From Notolepis coatsorum (lineage: Eukaryota; Chordata; Actinopteri; Aulopiformes; Paralepididae), in assembly GCA_963971535.1 (NCBI GenBank), contig OZ020593.1, forward strand, positions 21,789,670 through 21,853,669: DNA of 64,000 bases. The letters run 5' to 3'. Below are positions 42,562-52,300 of this stretch, piece by piece. Position 1 is the stretch's first letter. Each line of letters begins with the position of its first letter. The notes under the pieces were generated by a model, which did not search any database, was not told the origin of the DNA, and saw nothing but the letters and a program-made list of their open reading frames with translations. The position numbers and the translations under genes were made by a program.

Positions 42562-45500
42562 GTATGTGTCTGTGTGTGTGTGCGTCTGTGTACAGACGTG
42601 TGTGTATTGTATGTGTGTATTGTGTGTGTGTGTCTGTGTGTGTGTGCGTCTGTGTACAGACGTGTGTGTATTGTATGTGTGTATTGTGACACAGGGCATG
42701 TGTGTGTGTGTGTGTGTCGGTGTGTATGTCTGTGCGACTGTGTGTGTCTGTGTGTGTGTGTGTGTGTGTCTGTGTGACTGTGTGTGTCTGTGTGTCTGTG
42801 TGTGTGTGCTGTGTCTGTGTGTGTGTGCTGTGTATGTGTGTGTCTGTGTGTCTGTGTGTGTGTGCTGTGTCTGTGTGTGTGTGCTGTGTATGTGTGTGTC
42901 TGTGTGTCTGTGTGTGTGTGCTGTGTATGTATGAAAGAGAGAAAAGACACAAGATTAGAGCACACGATATGATGTACTGAAATGTCCATCTGCCTATCTT
43001 GAGGTTGTTTTAAGAACATCAGCCAGACTGTCGCCCTAGTGTCTTTGAGCCCTGCTAGTTGACCTATATTAAACTAGTCAAGACTAACCCCTTTCCTACC
43101 TCCACCCCCGTATACACATTTTCCACAACAGTACCTTGTGTATACCGTTTACTTTTACTCTTACTCATAGTATATATATTCAAATTCAAATTCTTTATTG
43201 CCTATATTTATTGTAACGTATAATAATATAACCGATAGGCAGGGCATACAGACCCTCATCTGCACCTTTCTTCACACAATTTATTTTTCCTCTTATTTTT
43301 ATATTCTATAGTTTACACTGTTTCAACAACTCAACTATCCACTTTGTGCCTAGTGGCACATAAGGCCTTCACAGAGCGTTTCCACTTCTCCCGGTCAGCT
43401 GCCGTTGTTCTTGCTTCAGGCCATGAGCTCCACCCTGCCTCTTTTCTTTCTTTCTCTACTGTGCGTCTCCAGGTAGTCTTTGGTCTTCCTTTTCTTCTTT
43501 TCCCTCCTGGTGCCCATGTTGCAGTCGTTGTTGTGGTCTTGCCTCAGTATGTGTCTTATCATCTTCCATCTTCGCCACTTCACTAACTTGCTCATCGGCT
43601 TCATGTCGGCTCTTTCTAGGTAGCTCTACGGTGCTGATGCGGTCTTGCCACTGGATTCTGAGGATTCTTCTGAGGCATCTGTTATGGAACACGTCGACTG
43701 ATTTGTTTGTCTCCCTTGTTCATCTTCCATGTTTCACATCCATACAGTAGGACTGGCACCACCAGTGTTTTGTACAATCTCAGCTTTGTTCTTCTTGAGA
43801 TGCTGTTGGAGTACCAGATCTTTTTGAGTTTGATGAATGCACCTCTTGCTTTGGAGAGTCTGTTCTTTAGGTCTTTCATTACCTCCTCCCTCTTTACAGA
43901 CGGTGGCTCCCAAGTATGTGAATTGGTCTACATCCTCAATCTCTTGGTCGTTGTTGATTTTGTCATGGTTTCTTGCATTAATTCTCATGGTTTTTGTCTT
44001 TCCGGTGTTAATCTTGAGTCCCACTCGTCTGGCTTCTCTCTCCATTCTTGTAGTTTTTTCCTGGATTTGGTGTTTGGTAGAGGAGAGTAAGGTACTGTAC
44101 ATCATCTGCAAAATCCAGATCGTCGAGTTTTGATGTCAACTTCCAATCTGATTCCATTCTCGCCTTGTCCAACTGTTCTTCTCATTATCCAATCCATGAT
44201 CATTAACAATAAAAAAAAAACTGACATGTTGCAGTTCCTTGTTTGACACCGCTGTTGATGTTAAACCACTCGCATATTTCTCCTTGGTCTTCTACTGCAC
44301 ACTGGAAGTCTTCATAGAATGTTTTCACTAGTATCTGGACAATCTTCTCTGGGATTCCATATTTCTTCATAATTAGCCATAGGCTTTCATGGTGGACTGA
44401 GTCGAAAGCCTTTTTCAAAATCCACAAAGTTCAGGTGGAGTGTTGCTTGCCACTCGTTTACTTGCTCAATGATGTTCTGCAGTATGAAGACATGGCTGCT
44501 GGAGTATGGATGGTGTAAGTCTCACAAAGTAGGGATGCACTGATACTGCTGCTGGATATCGGGCCGGTAGTGGTACCAGGCTAAAACAGGGTACTGGTGT
44601 TGGATACCAGGCTAAAACAGGGTACTGGTGTTTGATATCGGGCTGGTACCACCAGGTTAACACAGGGTACTGGTGTTGGATATCGGCTGGTAACAGGCTA
44701 AAACAGGGTACATACTACTGGTGTTGAATACCAGGCTAAAACAGGGTACTGATGTTGAATACTAGGCTAAAACAGGGTACTGGTGGTACTGGGTAGTGGG
44801 TACACTACATACATCTGATTTGCACTATTAATCAGTTCTGTACAACAAGTAAGCAGGAAGGGTACAACTATGGCAGCTAAGGGGAAGTAAGATTGTTCGT
44901 CAAACAGTGTCAAACTTGAGTGCTAGTCTTGAGTGTATAGTTGTATTATTAGTATAGACTATTAGCATAGTAGGTGTAAAGATGGAATACGATTCCTTAC
45001 ACCTTTCAGTTTGGGATGTATTCCAGCCTACCTGTAGATGCCATCTCTGACTGTCACCAGCTCATCTGCAGACTGGCACAAGTGAATGAGCAGCTTCAGT
45101 TCACTTCCCAATATTAGTTCATTCTTCTTCAGTTTCTCAGCGAAAATATCAAAATAATTTCCTGGAATAAAAGAAAAAAGGTTAAATCTCAATCTCCTCT
45201 CCTATTATTTGCTTCATATAACATGACATAGACCTCCTATCTGTGATACAAAGATCACATCATGCCAGGCTCTAGGACTAGGTTACTGTTGTTGGCCCAA
45301 GAGTATGATGATCTGGTGGATTTTAGACCATAACCCCAAAATGACAGTAGTAATAGTACTGTACAGTACTAAATACCAGTATGTCATGTATGTCCCTATG
45401 CCATAAATGTCATGCATGTCATAAATGTCACTATGAATTGAAAATGGGGGACCCTGATGTAAACAAGACAAACGTCTTTCTCTGGTCTGCATCCCCTTAA

Positions 45501-45973
45501 CAATTGTGTGTATTGAGCCGTACTGTACTGTACCCATTCTGCAATCTGTTAATAAAAGTGCATTCATTCATTCATTCACTGTACCTCTTGACCCGGAGAC
45601 TAGATGAGCCACAGCAAGCTTCTTTTGTTGAAACTCTTGTAGTTTGACAACATCCTCTGACAAAAGGTGCCTTTTTGCTAGATGGAAAACAGTTGTCAGT
45701 CAGCAATAATTAGGGTAAATGCGCACATGATTAGCTGGTAGTGGGTGAAGTAAAAAATAACAACTGTGACAGGCTGACTGTGTTCACTCACAACAACATC
45801 ACAAACAACAACACAGGCCATCGGGTTCCAGTAGAAACGCCACACACGTATGCATTCTTACCCCCAATGCTGCACGCCATGCAGTCTGCTTGTAAAGAGC
45901 CAAGAAATAATCCGTTTGAGGGCATATTATGCGGTAATTTGGGGAAACATCTACTAAACCTTCCGAGCGCCAT
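33061..45973 (-). CDS. ptcd2: Pentatricopeptide repeat-containing protein 2, mitochondrial (PTCD2), 10 exons
   Basis: Minus-strand coding exons: 45973-45862, 45677-45585, 45161-45032, 41870-41753, 41124-41046, 40494-40403, 38653-38540, 38236-38162, 37437-37327, 33288-33061. They join to 1152 nt, 383 aa plus stop; the human protein is about 388 aa. The N-terminus (MALGRFSRCFPKL...) is basic and lacks early acidic residues, as for a mitochondrial presequence. Family blocks: LSEDVVKLQEFQQKK, GPLFMRLCYE, RGFFNDWTSFNI, AYSFAVALALRQ and a C-terminal VSRRTLRPIQ. PTCD2 is a matrix PPR protein that in mammals affects processing of the mitochondrial cytochrome b transcript. The intron 7 donor (GTTGGT) is weaker than the others. 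Introns 3, 6 and 9 carry most of the repeats. The exon 6 end is the source of a minisatellite in intron 6. Confidence 0.96.
33395..33662. mobile_element. MITE fragment, copy 4 (PTCD2 intron 9)
   Basis: One arm of the 3945-4430 family (agaccacttttgcagcgtgg, cagagcggagggaccgggag, ctatatcagtgatggctgtc, acatgtagaccacgta). Partial copy. Confidence 0.7.
33665..34620 (+). mobile_element. LINE copy (22.3-kb family) interrupted by an inverted copy of its own 3' tail
   Basis: 33665-33773 and 33906-34407 match the RT C-terminal region of 22281-24152 (ILEANLSCDKMAS, then TLAGALIQGYYDYACTSWY to RNWPL and stop). Between them, 33774-33905 is the same family's 3' end in opposite orientation (gaatgaatgaatg...catcagggtcccc). 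About 14 host bases are missing at the break. The 3' UTR with CCACCC repeats follows to about 34590. Confidence 0.88.
34630..35735 (+). mobile_element. LINE-type 3' region split by a hAT insertion
   Basis: 34630-34954 (ggtgatagggacaccgtata, ccttcggatgagacg, tcgttaaagaaccca) continues at 35633-35735 (agcactttgagtgtctagaa, aagcgctatataaatgtaat), a common fish LINE 3' terminus. The two parts join once the hAT at 34955-35632 is removed. Non-coding. Confidence 0.75.
34955..35632. mobile_element. hAT-like element, CATACCTGTCAAC family, copy 2
   Basis: Ends CATACCTGTCAAC and GTTGACAGCTATG, flanked by a perfect 8-bp duplication GCTACCAG (34947-34954, 35633-35640). 678 bp; inverted relative to 25066-26435, with shared inner segments (gacaggtggcagcagtgtag; cgaaatatcaaatttttt). 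No transposase. Confidence 0.9.
35823..36310. mobile_element. Non-autonomous hAT-like element
   Basis: Ends TAGGGCTGTCCCC and GGGGTCAGCCCTA with a perfect 8-bp duplication GTTTTATT (35815-35822, 36311-36318). Subterminal gtcgacta motifs occur near both ends, with a (TA)n run at about 36199-36224. 488 bp, no ORF. Confidence 0.92.
36599..37050 (+). mobile_element. tRNA-headed SINE, copy 3
   Basis: Head gggcggctaggtggtgcag, B box gggttcgagccc (closest to a tRNA consensus of the four copies), body and A-rich tail. Target duplication attttcttatcc at 36586-36597 and 37052-37063. Confidence 0.9.
37500..38042 (+). mobile_element. LINE 3' end with (AAATAAAG)n tail (PTCD2 intron 8)
   Basis: A T-rich 3' UTR ends with ccccaggaagaatagtcgct, gaggcagtgactaatgggga, then repeated aaataaag. 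This is a common fish LINE terminus. No coding frame. Confidence 0.65.
38262..38470 (-). mobile_element. Reverse copy of the 14.9-kb dispersed repeat
   Basis: acaagtacagtacaacgaaa, taagtttggcatccaacca, then gtacaggtgattaaactgg match 6.0-6.3 and 21.2-21.35 kb. It begins 26 bp upstream of the PTCD2 exon 8 acceptor and overlaps no exon. Confidence 0.65.
39277..40436 (-). repeat. About 58-bp minisatellite carrying the PTCD2 exon 6 splice donor
   Basis: Eleven units (39790-40436, steps of 56-60 bp) plus one detached unit at 39277-39330. On the PTCD2 strand each unit has about 21 nt of exon 6 end (tgccacctgctacaaactg), the donor gtaaga and about 30 nt of intron. The unit at 40377-40436 is the real exon 6 end. 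Most decoys keep GTAAGA; one has GTGAGA (about 39991) and one GTCAGA (about 39824). Confidence 0.93.
39331..39785 (+). mobile_element. LINE 3' fragment inserted in the splice-donor minisatellite
   Basis: It begins inside a minisatellite unit (after ggtggcatgtgacca), encodes a short C-terminal tail (FARTTLKQM...GVKLWNYLHS...) with stop at about 39484, then an AT-rich 3' UTR ending in aaataaaaaactctgaaata. It separates the detached unit at 39277 from the main array. Confidence 0.6.
40700..40970 (+). mobile_element. LINE-like 3' end in PTCD2 intron 5
   Basis: A segment ending aagcatttcactgtaatgta, then tgtgacaaataaaac, a typical fish retroelement terminus. No ORF. Confidence 0.5.
41205..41715. 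mobile_element. Fold-back MITE with internal tandem duplication (PTCD2 intron 4)
   Basis: Termini aaaggaaaactccaacattt and aaatgttggagttttccttt are inverted. The inside holds two tandem palindromes, each with tgtgcatgcagtaggagtag mirrored by ctactcctactgcatgcaca around a gttagcctagcttagcg centre. The element lies between exon 5 and exon 4. Confidence 0.88.
42515..42935. repeat. Compound (TG)n/(TGTC)n microsatellite
   Basis: About 420 bp of tgtgtg with interspersed tctg, tatg and gctg units, including a repeated tgcgtctgtgtacagacgtg block at about 42581 and 42646. Long Cys/Val or His/Thr frames across it are artefacts of the repeat. Confidence 0.95.
43070..44485 (-). mobile_element. LINE remnant with RTE-like RT/C-terminus, plus an unrelated LINE 3' end
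   Basis: 43345-44480 on the minus strand encodes, in several frames, WILKKAFDSVHHESLW, VKQGTA, INTGKTKTMRI, FTYLGATVCKEGG, RTKLRLYKTLVVPVLLYGCE, CLRRILRIQWQDRIST, then KMEDDKTHTEA. This order (palm, thumb, C-terminal domain) is that of RTE-like fish and invertebrate LINEs. Frameshifts and stops show it is dead. 43100-43330 is a separate 3' end shared with 26.5 kb. Confidence 0.75.
44491..44800 (+). repeat. Duplicated end of CACFD1 exon 2 plus its minisatellite
   Basis: gctgctggagtatggatggt, then gtaagtctcac and agtagggatgcactgatac repeat the last 20+ bases of CACFD1 exon 2, its donor and the start of intron 2, followed by the same ctaaaacagggtactggtg minisatellite (44541-44785). Eleven bases between two GTCTC repeats are missing relative to the source. 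It lies in PTCD2 intron 3, antisense to PTCD2. Confidence 0.9.
45285..45580 (+). mobile_element. LINE 3' tail copy adjoining PTCD2 exon 2
   Basis: Forward 3' UTR of the 22.3-kb family (aatgggggaccctgatgtaa, ccattctgcaatctgttaat, (ATTC)n). Its tail ends only about 5 bp from the exon 2 donor (45584), so the insertion abuts the splice site. Confidence 0.8.
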
Positions 45974-46384
45974 GATGCCCCCAGAATGTACCAATAAAAT
46001 GACTGCGGTCAAGTGAGCCGTCTTTTGCTTTTGCGTGGTCAAGTGAGCCGCTCTTGTTTTTCGAGTGCGCGATTAGTTCCAGGTTTACGGTAATGCATTC
46101 AAACAACCCTGGGAGGCTGTTGTAATGAACCGACGTGACTTTTGAACACAGTCTCGGAAGTAGATCTTACAGAAATACTTAATATGACATTGAATGCGCA
46201 TCGAATCAATAGGACGTTTAGTCTAATCAATAGGACGTTTCGTATGTGCAGTATTATTGAACATCGAATCAATAGGACGCGCAGTATATTCGACCACTAA
46301 ACAAAAGCTACAGACAATTCCACAGAGGAACACTTCCGGTGAGGATTTCAAAGTAAAGGATGGCATGTGGTTCATTTCTATTAT
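45974..46384 (-). promoter_or_regulatory. Probable PTCD2 promoter region
   Basis: About 400 bp of unique sequence between the PTCD2 ATG and the satellite. It has a 13-bp direct repeat gtcaagtgagccg (46009, 46039) and three aatcaataggacg repeats (46205-46279). The role is inferred from position. Confidence 0.4.
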
Positions 46385-49300
46385 TTCATAAGTAGTTTAT
46401 TACACTGCCATGTTTGTACTTAATACTTCTCAAGACTACTTGCACAAATAATATTAACTACTTTTACTGTGTACTTTGAGTAATTTGAGTTTCAAAGTCC
46501 TTTTTATAGAACAATGAGTATTTTCGACTAACTTTGATGTGGGATAAAAAAAGATTTTCCCATAAGCACTTTATGAAACTGCCATGGTTGTACTTAGTAC
46601 CTCTTAGACTACTTGTACAAATTATATGAAATATTTTTACTGTGTACTTTTTGAGTAATTTCAGTTTTAAAGTCCTCAGAATCAGCATTTTCGACTAACT
46701 TTGATGTGGGATAAAAAAAGATTTCCCCATAAGCACCTTATGAAACTGCCATGGTTGTACTTAGTACCTCTTAGACTACCTGTACAAATTATATGAAATA
46801 TTTTTACTGTGTACTTTTTGAGTAATTTCAGTTTCAAAGTCCCCAGAATCAGCATTTTCGACTAACTTTGATGTGGGATAAAAAAAGATTTTCCCATAAG
46901 CACCTTATGAAACTGCCATGGTTGTACTTAGTACCTCTTAGACTACTTGTACAAATTATATGAAATATTTTTACTGTGTACTTTTTGAGTAATTTCAGTT
47001 TTAAAGTCCCCAGAATCAGCATTTTCGACTAACTTTGATGTGGGATAAAAAAAGATTTTCCCATAAGCACCTTATGAAACTGCCATGGTTGTACTTAGTA
47101 CCTCTTAGACTACTTGTACAAATTATATGAAATATTTTTACTGTGTACTTTTTGAGTAATTTCAGTTTTAAAGTCCCCAGAATCAGCATTTTCGACTAAC
47201 TTTGATGTGGGATAAAAAAAGATTTTCCCATAAGCACCTTATGAAACTGCCATGGTTGTACTTAGTACCTCTTAGACTACCTGTACAAATTATATGAAAT
47301 ATTTTTACTGTGTACTTTTTGAGTAATTTGAGTTTCAAAGTCCTCAGAATCAGCATTTTCGACTAACTTTGATGTTGGATAAAAACAATTCTTCCCATAA
47401 GCACTTTATGAAACTGCCATGGTTGTACTTAGTACCTCTTAGACTACCTGTACAAATTATATGAAATATTTTTACTGTGTACTTTTTGAGTAATTTCAGT
47501 TTCAAAGTCCTCAGAATCAGCATTTTCGACTAACTTTGATGTGGGATAAAAAAAGATTTTCCCATAAGCACCTTATGAAACTGCCATGGTTGTACTTAGT
47601 ACCTCTTAGACTACTTGTACAAATTATATGAAATATTTTTACTGTGTACTTTTTGAGTAATTTCAGTTTTAAAGTCCTCAGAATCAGCATTTTCGACTAA
47701 CTTTGATGTGGGATAAAAAAAGATTTCCCCATAAGCACCTTATGAAACTGCCATGGTTGTACTTAGTACCTCTTAGACTACCTGTACAAATTATATGAAA
47801 TATTTTTACTGTGTACTTTTTGAGTAATTTCAGTTTCAAAGTCCCCAGAATCAGCATTTTCGACTAACTTTGATGTGGGATAAAAAAAGATTTTCCCATA
47901 AGCACCTTATGAAACTGCCATGGTTGTACTTAGTACCTCTTAGACTACCTGTACAAATTATATGAAATATTTTTACTGTGTACTTTTTGAGTAATTTCAG
48001 TTTCAAAGTCCCCAGAATCAGCATTTTCGACTAACTTTGATGTGGGATAAAAAAAGATTTTCCCATAAGCACCTTATGAAACTGCCATGGTTGTACTTAG
48101 TACCTCTTAGACTACGTGTACAAATTATATGAAATATTTTTACTGTGTACTTTTTGAGTAATTTGAGTTTCAAAGTCCCCAGAATCAGCATTTTCGACTA
48201 ACTTTGATGTGGGATAAAAAAAGATTTTCCCATAAGCACCTTATGAAACTGCCATGGTTGTACTTAGTACCTCTTAGACTACCTGTACAAATTATATGAA
48301 ATATTTTTACTGTGTACTTTTTGAGTAATTTGAGTTTCAAAGTCCTCAGAATCAGCATTTTCGACTAACTTTGATGTTGGATAAAAACAATTCTTCCCAT
48401 AAGCACTTTATGAAACTGCCATGGTTGTACTTAGTACCTCTTAGACTACGTGTACAAATTATATGAAATATTTTTACTGTGTACTTTTTGAGTAATTTGA
48501 GTTTCAAAGTCCCCAGAATCAGCATTTTCGACTAACTTTGATGTGGGATAAAAAAAGATTTTCCCATAAGCACCTTATGAAACTGCCATGGTTGTACTTA
48601 GTACCTCTTAGACTACCTGTACAAATTATATGAAATATTTTTACTGTGTACTTTTTGAGTAATTTGAGTTTCAAAGTCCCCAGAATCAGCATTTTCGACT
48701 AACTTTGATGTGGGATAAAAAAAGATTTTCCCATAAGCACCTTATGAAACTGCCATGGTTGTACTTAGTACCTCTTAGACTACCTGTACAAATTATATGA
48801 AATATTTTTACTGTGTACTTTTTGAGTAATTTCAGTTTCAAAGTCCCCAGAATCAGCATTTTCGACTAACTTTGATGTGGGATAAAAAAAGATTTTCCCA
48901 TAAGCACCTTATGAAACTGCCATGGTTGTACTTAGTACCTCTTAGACTACGTGTACAAATTATATGAAATATTTTTACTGTGTACTTTTTGAGTAATTTG
49001 AGTTTCAAAGTCCCCAGAATCAGCATTTTCGACTAACTTTGATGTGGGATAAAAAAAGATTTTCCCATAAGCACCTTATGAAACTGCCATGGTTGTACTT
49101 AGTACCTCTTAGACTACCTGTACAAATTATATGAAATATTTTTACTGTGTACTTTTTGAGTAATTTGAGTTTCAAAGTCCTCAGAATCAGCATTTTCGAC
49201 TAACTTTGATGTTGGATAAAAACAATTCTTCCCATAAGCACTTTATGAAACTGCCATGGTTGTACTTAGTACCTCTTAGACTACCTGTACAAATTATATG

Positions 49301-52300
49301 AAATATTTTTACTGTGTACTTTTTGAGTAATTTGAGTTTCAAAGTCCCCAGAATCAGCATTTTCGACTAACTTTGATGTGGGATAAAAAAAGATTTTCCC
49401 ATAAGCACCTTATGAAACTGCCATGGTTGTACTTAGAACCTCTTAGACTACCTGTACAAATTATATGAAATATTTTTACTGTGTACTTTTTGAGTAATTT
49501 CAGTTTCAAAGTCCCCAGAATCAGCATTTTCGACTAACTTTGATGTGGGATAAAAAAAGATTTTCCCATAAGCACTTTATGAAACTGCCATGGTTGTACT
49601 TAGTACCTCTTAGACTACCTGTACAAATTATATGAAATATTTTTACTGTGTACTTTTTGAGTAATTTGAGTTTCAAAGTCCCCAGAATCAGCATTTTCGA
49701 CTAACTTTGATGTGGGATAAAAAAAGATTTTCCCATAAGCACCTTATGAAACTGCCATGGTTGTACTTAGTACCTCTTAGACTACGTGTACAAATTATAT
49801 GAAATATTTTTACTGTGTACTTTGAGTAATTTCAGTTTCAAAGTCCCCAGAATCAGCATTTTCGACTAACTTTGATGTGGGATAAAAAAAGATTTTCCCA
49901 TAAGCACCTTATGAAACTGCCATGGTTGTACTTAGTACCTCTTAGACTACTTGTACAAATTATATGAAATATTTTTACTGTGTACTTTTTGAGTAATTTC
50001 AGTTTTAAAGTCCCCAGAATCAGCATTTTCGACTAACTTTGATGTGGGATAAAAAAAGATTTTCCCATAAGCACCTTATGAAACTGCCATGGTTGTACTT
50101 AGTACCTCTTAGACTACTTGTACAAATTATATGAAATATTTTTACTGTGTACTTTTTGAGTAATTTCAGTTTTAAAGTCCCCAGAATCAGCATTTTCGAC
50201 TAACTTTGATGTGGGATAAAAAAAGATTTTCCCATAAGCACCTTATGAAACTGCCATGGTTGTACTTAGTACCTCTTAGACTACCTGTACAAATTATATG
50301 AAATATTTTTACTGTGTACTTTTTGAGTAATTTGAGTTTCAAAGTCCCCAGAATCAGCATTTTCGACTAACTTTGATGTGGGATAAAAAAAGATTTTCCC
50401 ATAAGCACTTGATGAAACTGCCATGGTTGTACTTAGTACCTCTTAGACTACCTGTACAAATTATATGAAATATTTTTACTGTGTACTTTTTGAGTAATTT
50501 GAGTTTCAAAGTCCTCAGAATCAGCATTTTCGACTAACTTTGATGTTGGATAAAAACAATTCTTCCCATAAGCACTTTATGAAACTGCCATGGTTGTACT
50601 TAGTACCTCTTAGACTACGTGTACAAATTATATGAAATATTTTTACTGTGTACTTTTTGAGTAATTTGAGTTTCAAAGTCCCCAGAATCAGCATTTTCGA
50701 CTAACTTTGATGTGGGATAAAAAAAGATTTTCCCATAAGCACCTTATGAAACTGCCATGGTTGTACTTAGTACCTCTTAGACTACCTGTACAAATTATAT
50801 GAAATATTTTTACTGTGTACTTTTTGAGTAATTTGAGTTTCAAAGTCCCCAGAATCAGCATTTTCGACTAACTTTGATGTGGGATAAAAAAAGATTTTCC
50901 CATAAGCACCTTATGAAACTGCCATGGTTGTACTTAGTACCTCTTAGACTACCTGTACAAATTATATGAAATATTTTTACTGTGTACTTTTTGAGTAATT
51001 TCAGTTTCAAAGTCCCCAGAATCAGCATTTTCGACTAACTTTGATGTGGGATAAAAAAAGATTTTCCCATAAGCACCTTATGAAACTGCCATGGTTGTAC
51101 TTAGTACCTCTTAGACTACGTGTACAAATTATATGAAATATTTTTACTGTGTACTTTTTGAGTAATTTGAGTTTCAAAGTCCCCAGAATCAGCATTTTCG
51201 ACTAACTTTGATGTGGGATAAAAAAAGATTTTCCCATAAGCACCTTATGAAACTGCCATGGTTGTACTTAGTACCTCTTAGACTACCTGTACAAATTATA
51301 TGAAATATTTTTACTGTGTACTTTTTGAGTAATTTGAGTTTCAAAGTCCTCAGAATCAGCATTTTCGACTAACTTTGATGTTGGATAAAAACAATTCTTC
51401 CCATAAGCACTTTATGAAACTGCCATGGTTGTACTTAGTACCTCTTAGACTACCTGTACAAATTATATGAAATATTTTTACTGTGTACTTTTTGAGTAAT
51501 TTGAGTTTCAAAGTCCCCAGAATCAGCATTTTCGACTAACTTTGATGTGGGATAAAAAAAGATTTTCCCATAAGCACCTTATGAAACTGCCATGGTTGTA
51601 CTTAGAACCTCTTAGACTACCTGTACAAATTATATGAAATATTTTTACTGTGTACTTTTTGAGTAATTTCAGTTTCAAAGTCCCCAGAATCAGCATTTTC
51701 GACTAACTTTGATGTGGGATAAAAAAAGATTTTCCCATAAGCACTTTATGAAACTGCCATGGTTGTACTTAGTACCTCTTAGACTACCTGTACAAATTAT
51801 ATGAAATATTTTTACTGTGTACTTTTTGAGTAATTTGAGTTTCAAAGTCCCCAGAATCAGCATTTTCGACTAACTTTGATGTGGGATAAAAAAAGATTTT
51901 CCCATAAGCACCTTATGAAACTGCCATGGTTGTACTTAGTACCTCTTAGACTACGTGTACAAATTATATGAAATATTTTTACTGTGTACTTTTTGAGTAA
52001 TTTCAGTTTCAAAGTCCCCAGAATCAGCATTTTCGACTAACTTTGATGTGGGATAAAAAAAGATTTTCCCATAAGCACCTTATGAAACTGCCATGGTTGT
52101 ACTTAGTACCTCTTAGACTACTTGTACAAATTATATGAAATATTTTTACTGTGTACTTTTTGAGTAATTTCAGTTTTAAAGTCCCCAGAATCAGCATTTT
52201 CGACTAACTTTGATGTGGGATAAAAAAAGATTTTCCCATAAGCACCTTATGAAACTGCCATGGTTGTACTTAGTACCTCTTAGACTACTTGTACAAATTA

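Noticed and set aside
42435-43019. Long His/Thr and Cys/Val open frames over the TG repeat
   Set aside because: They come from simple tgtg/caca sequence in every frame; no domain or splice context.
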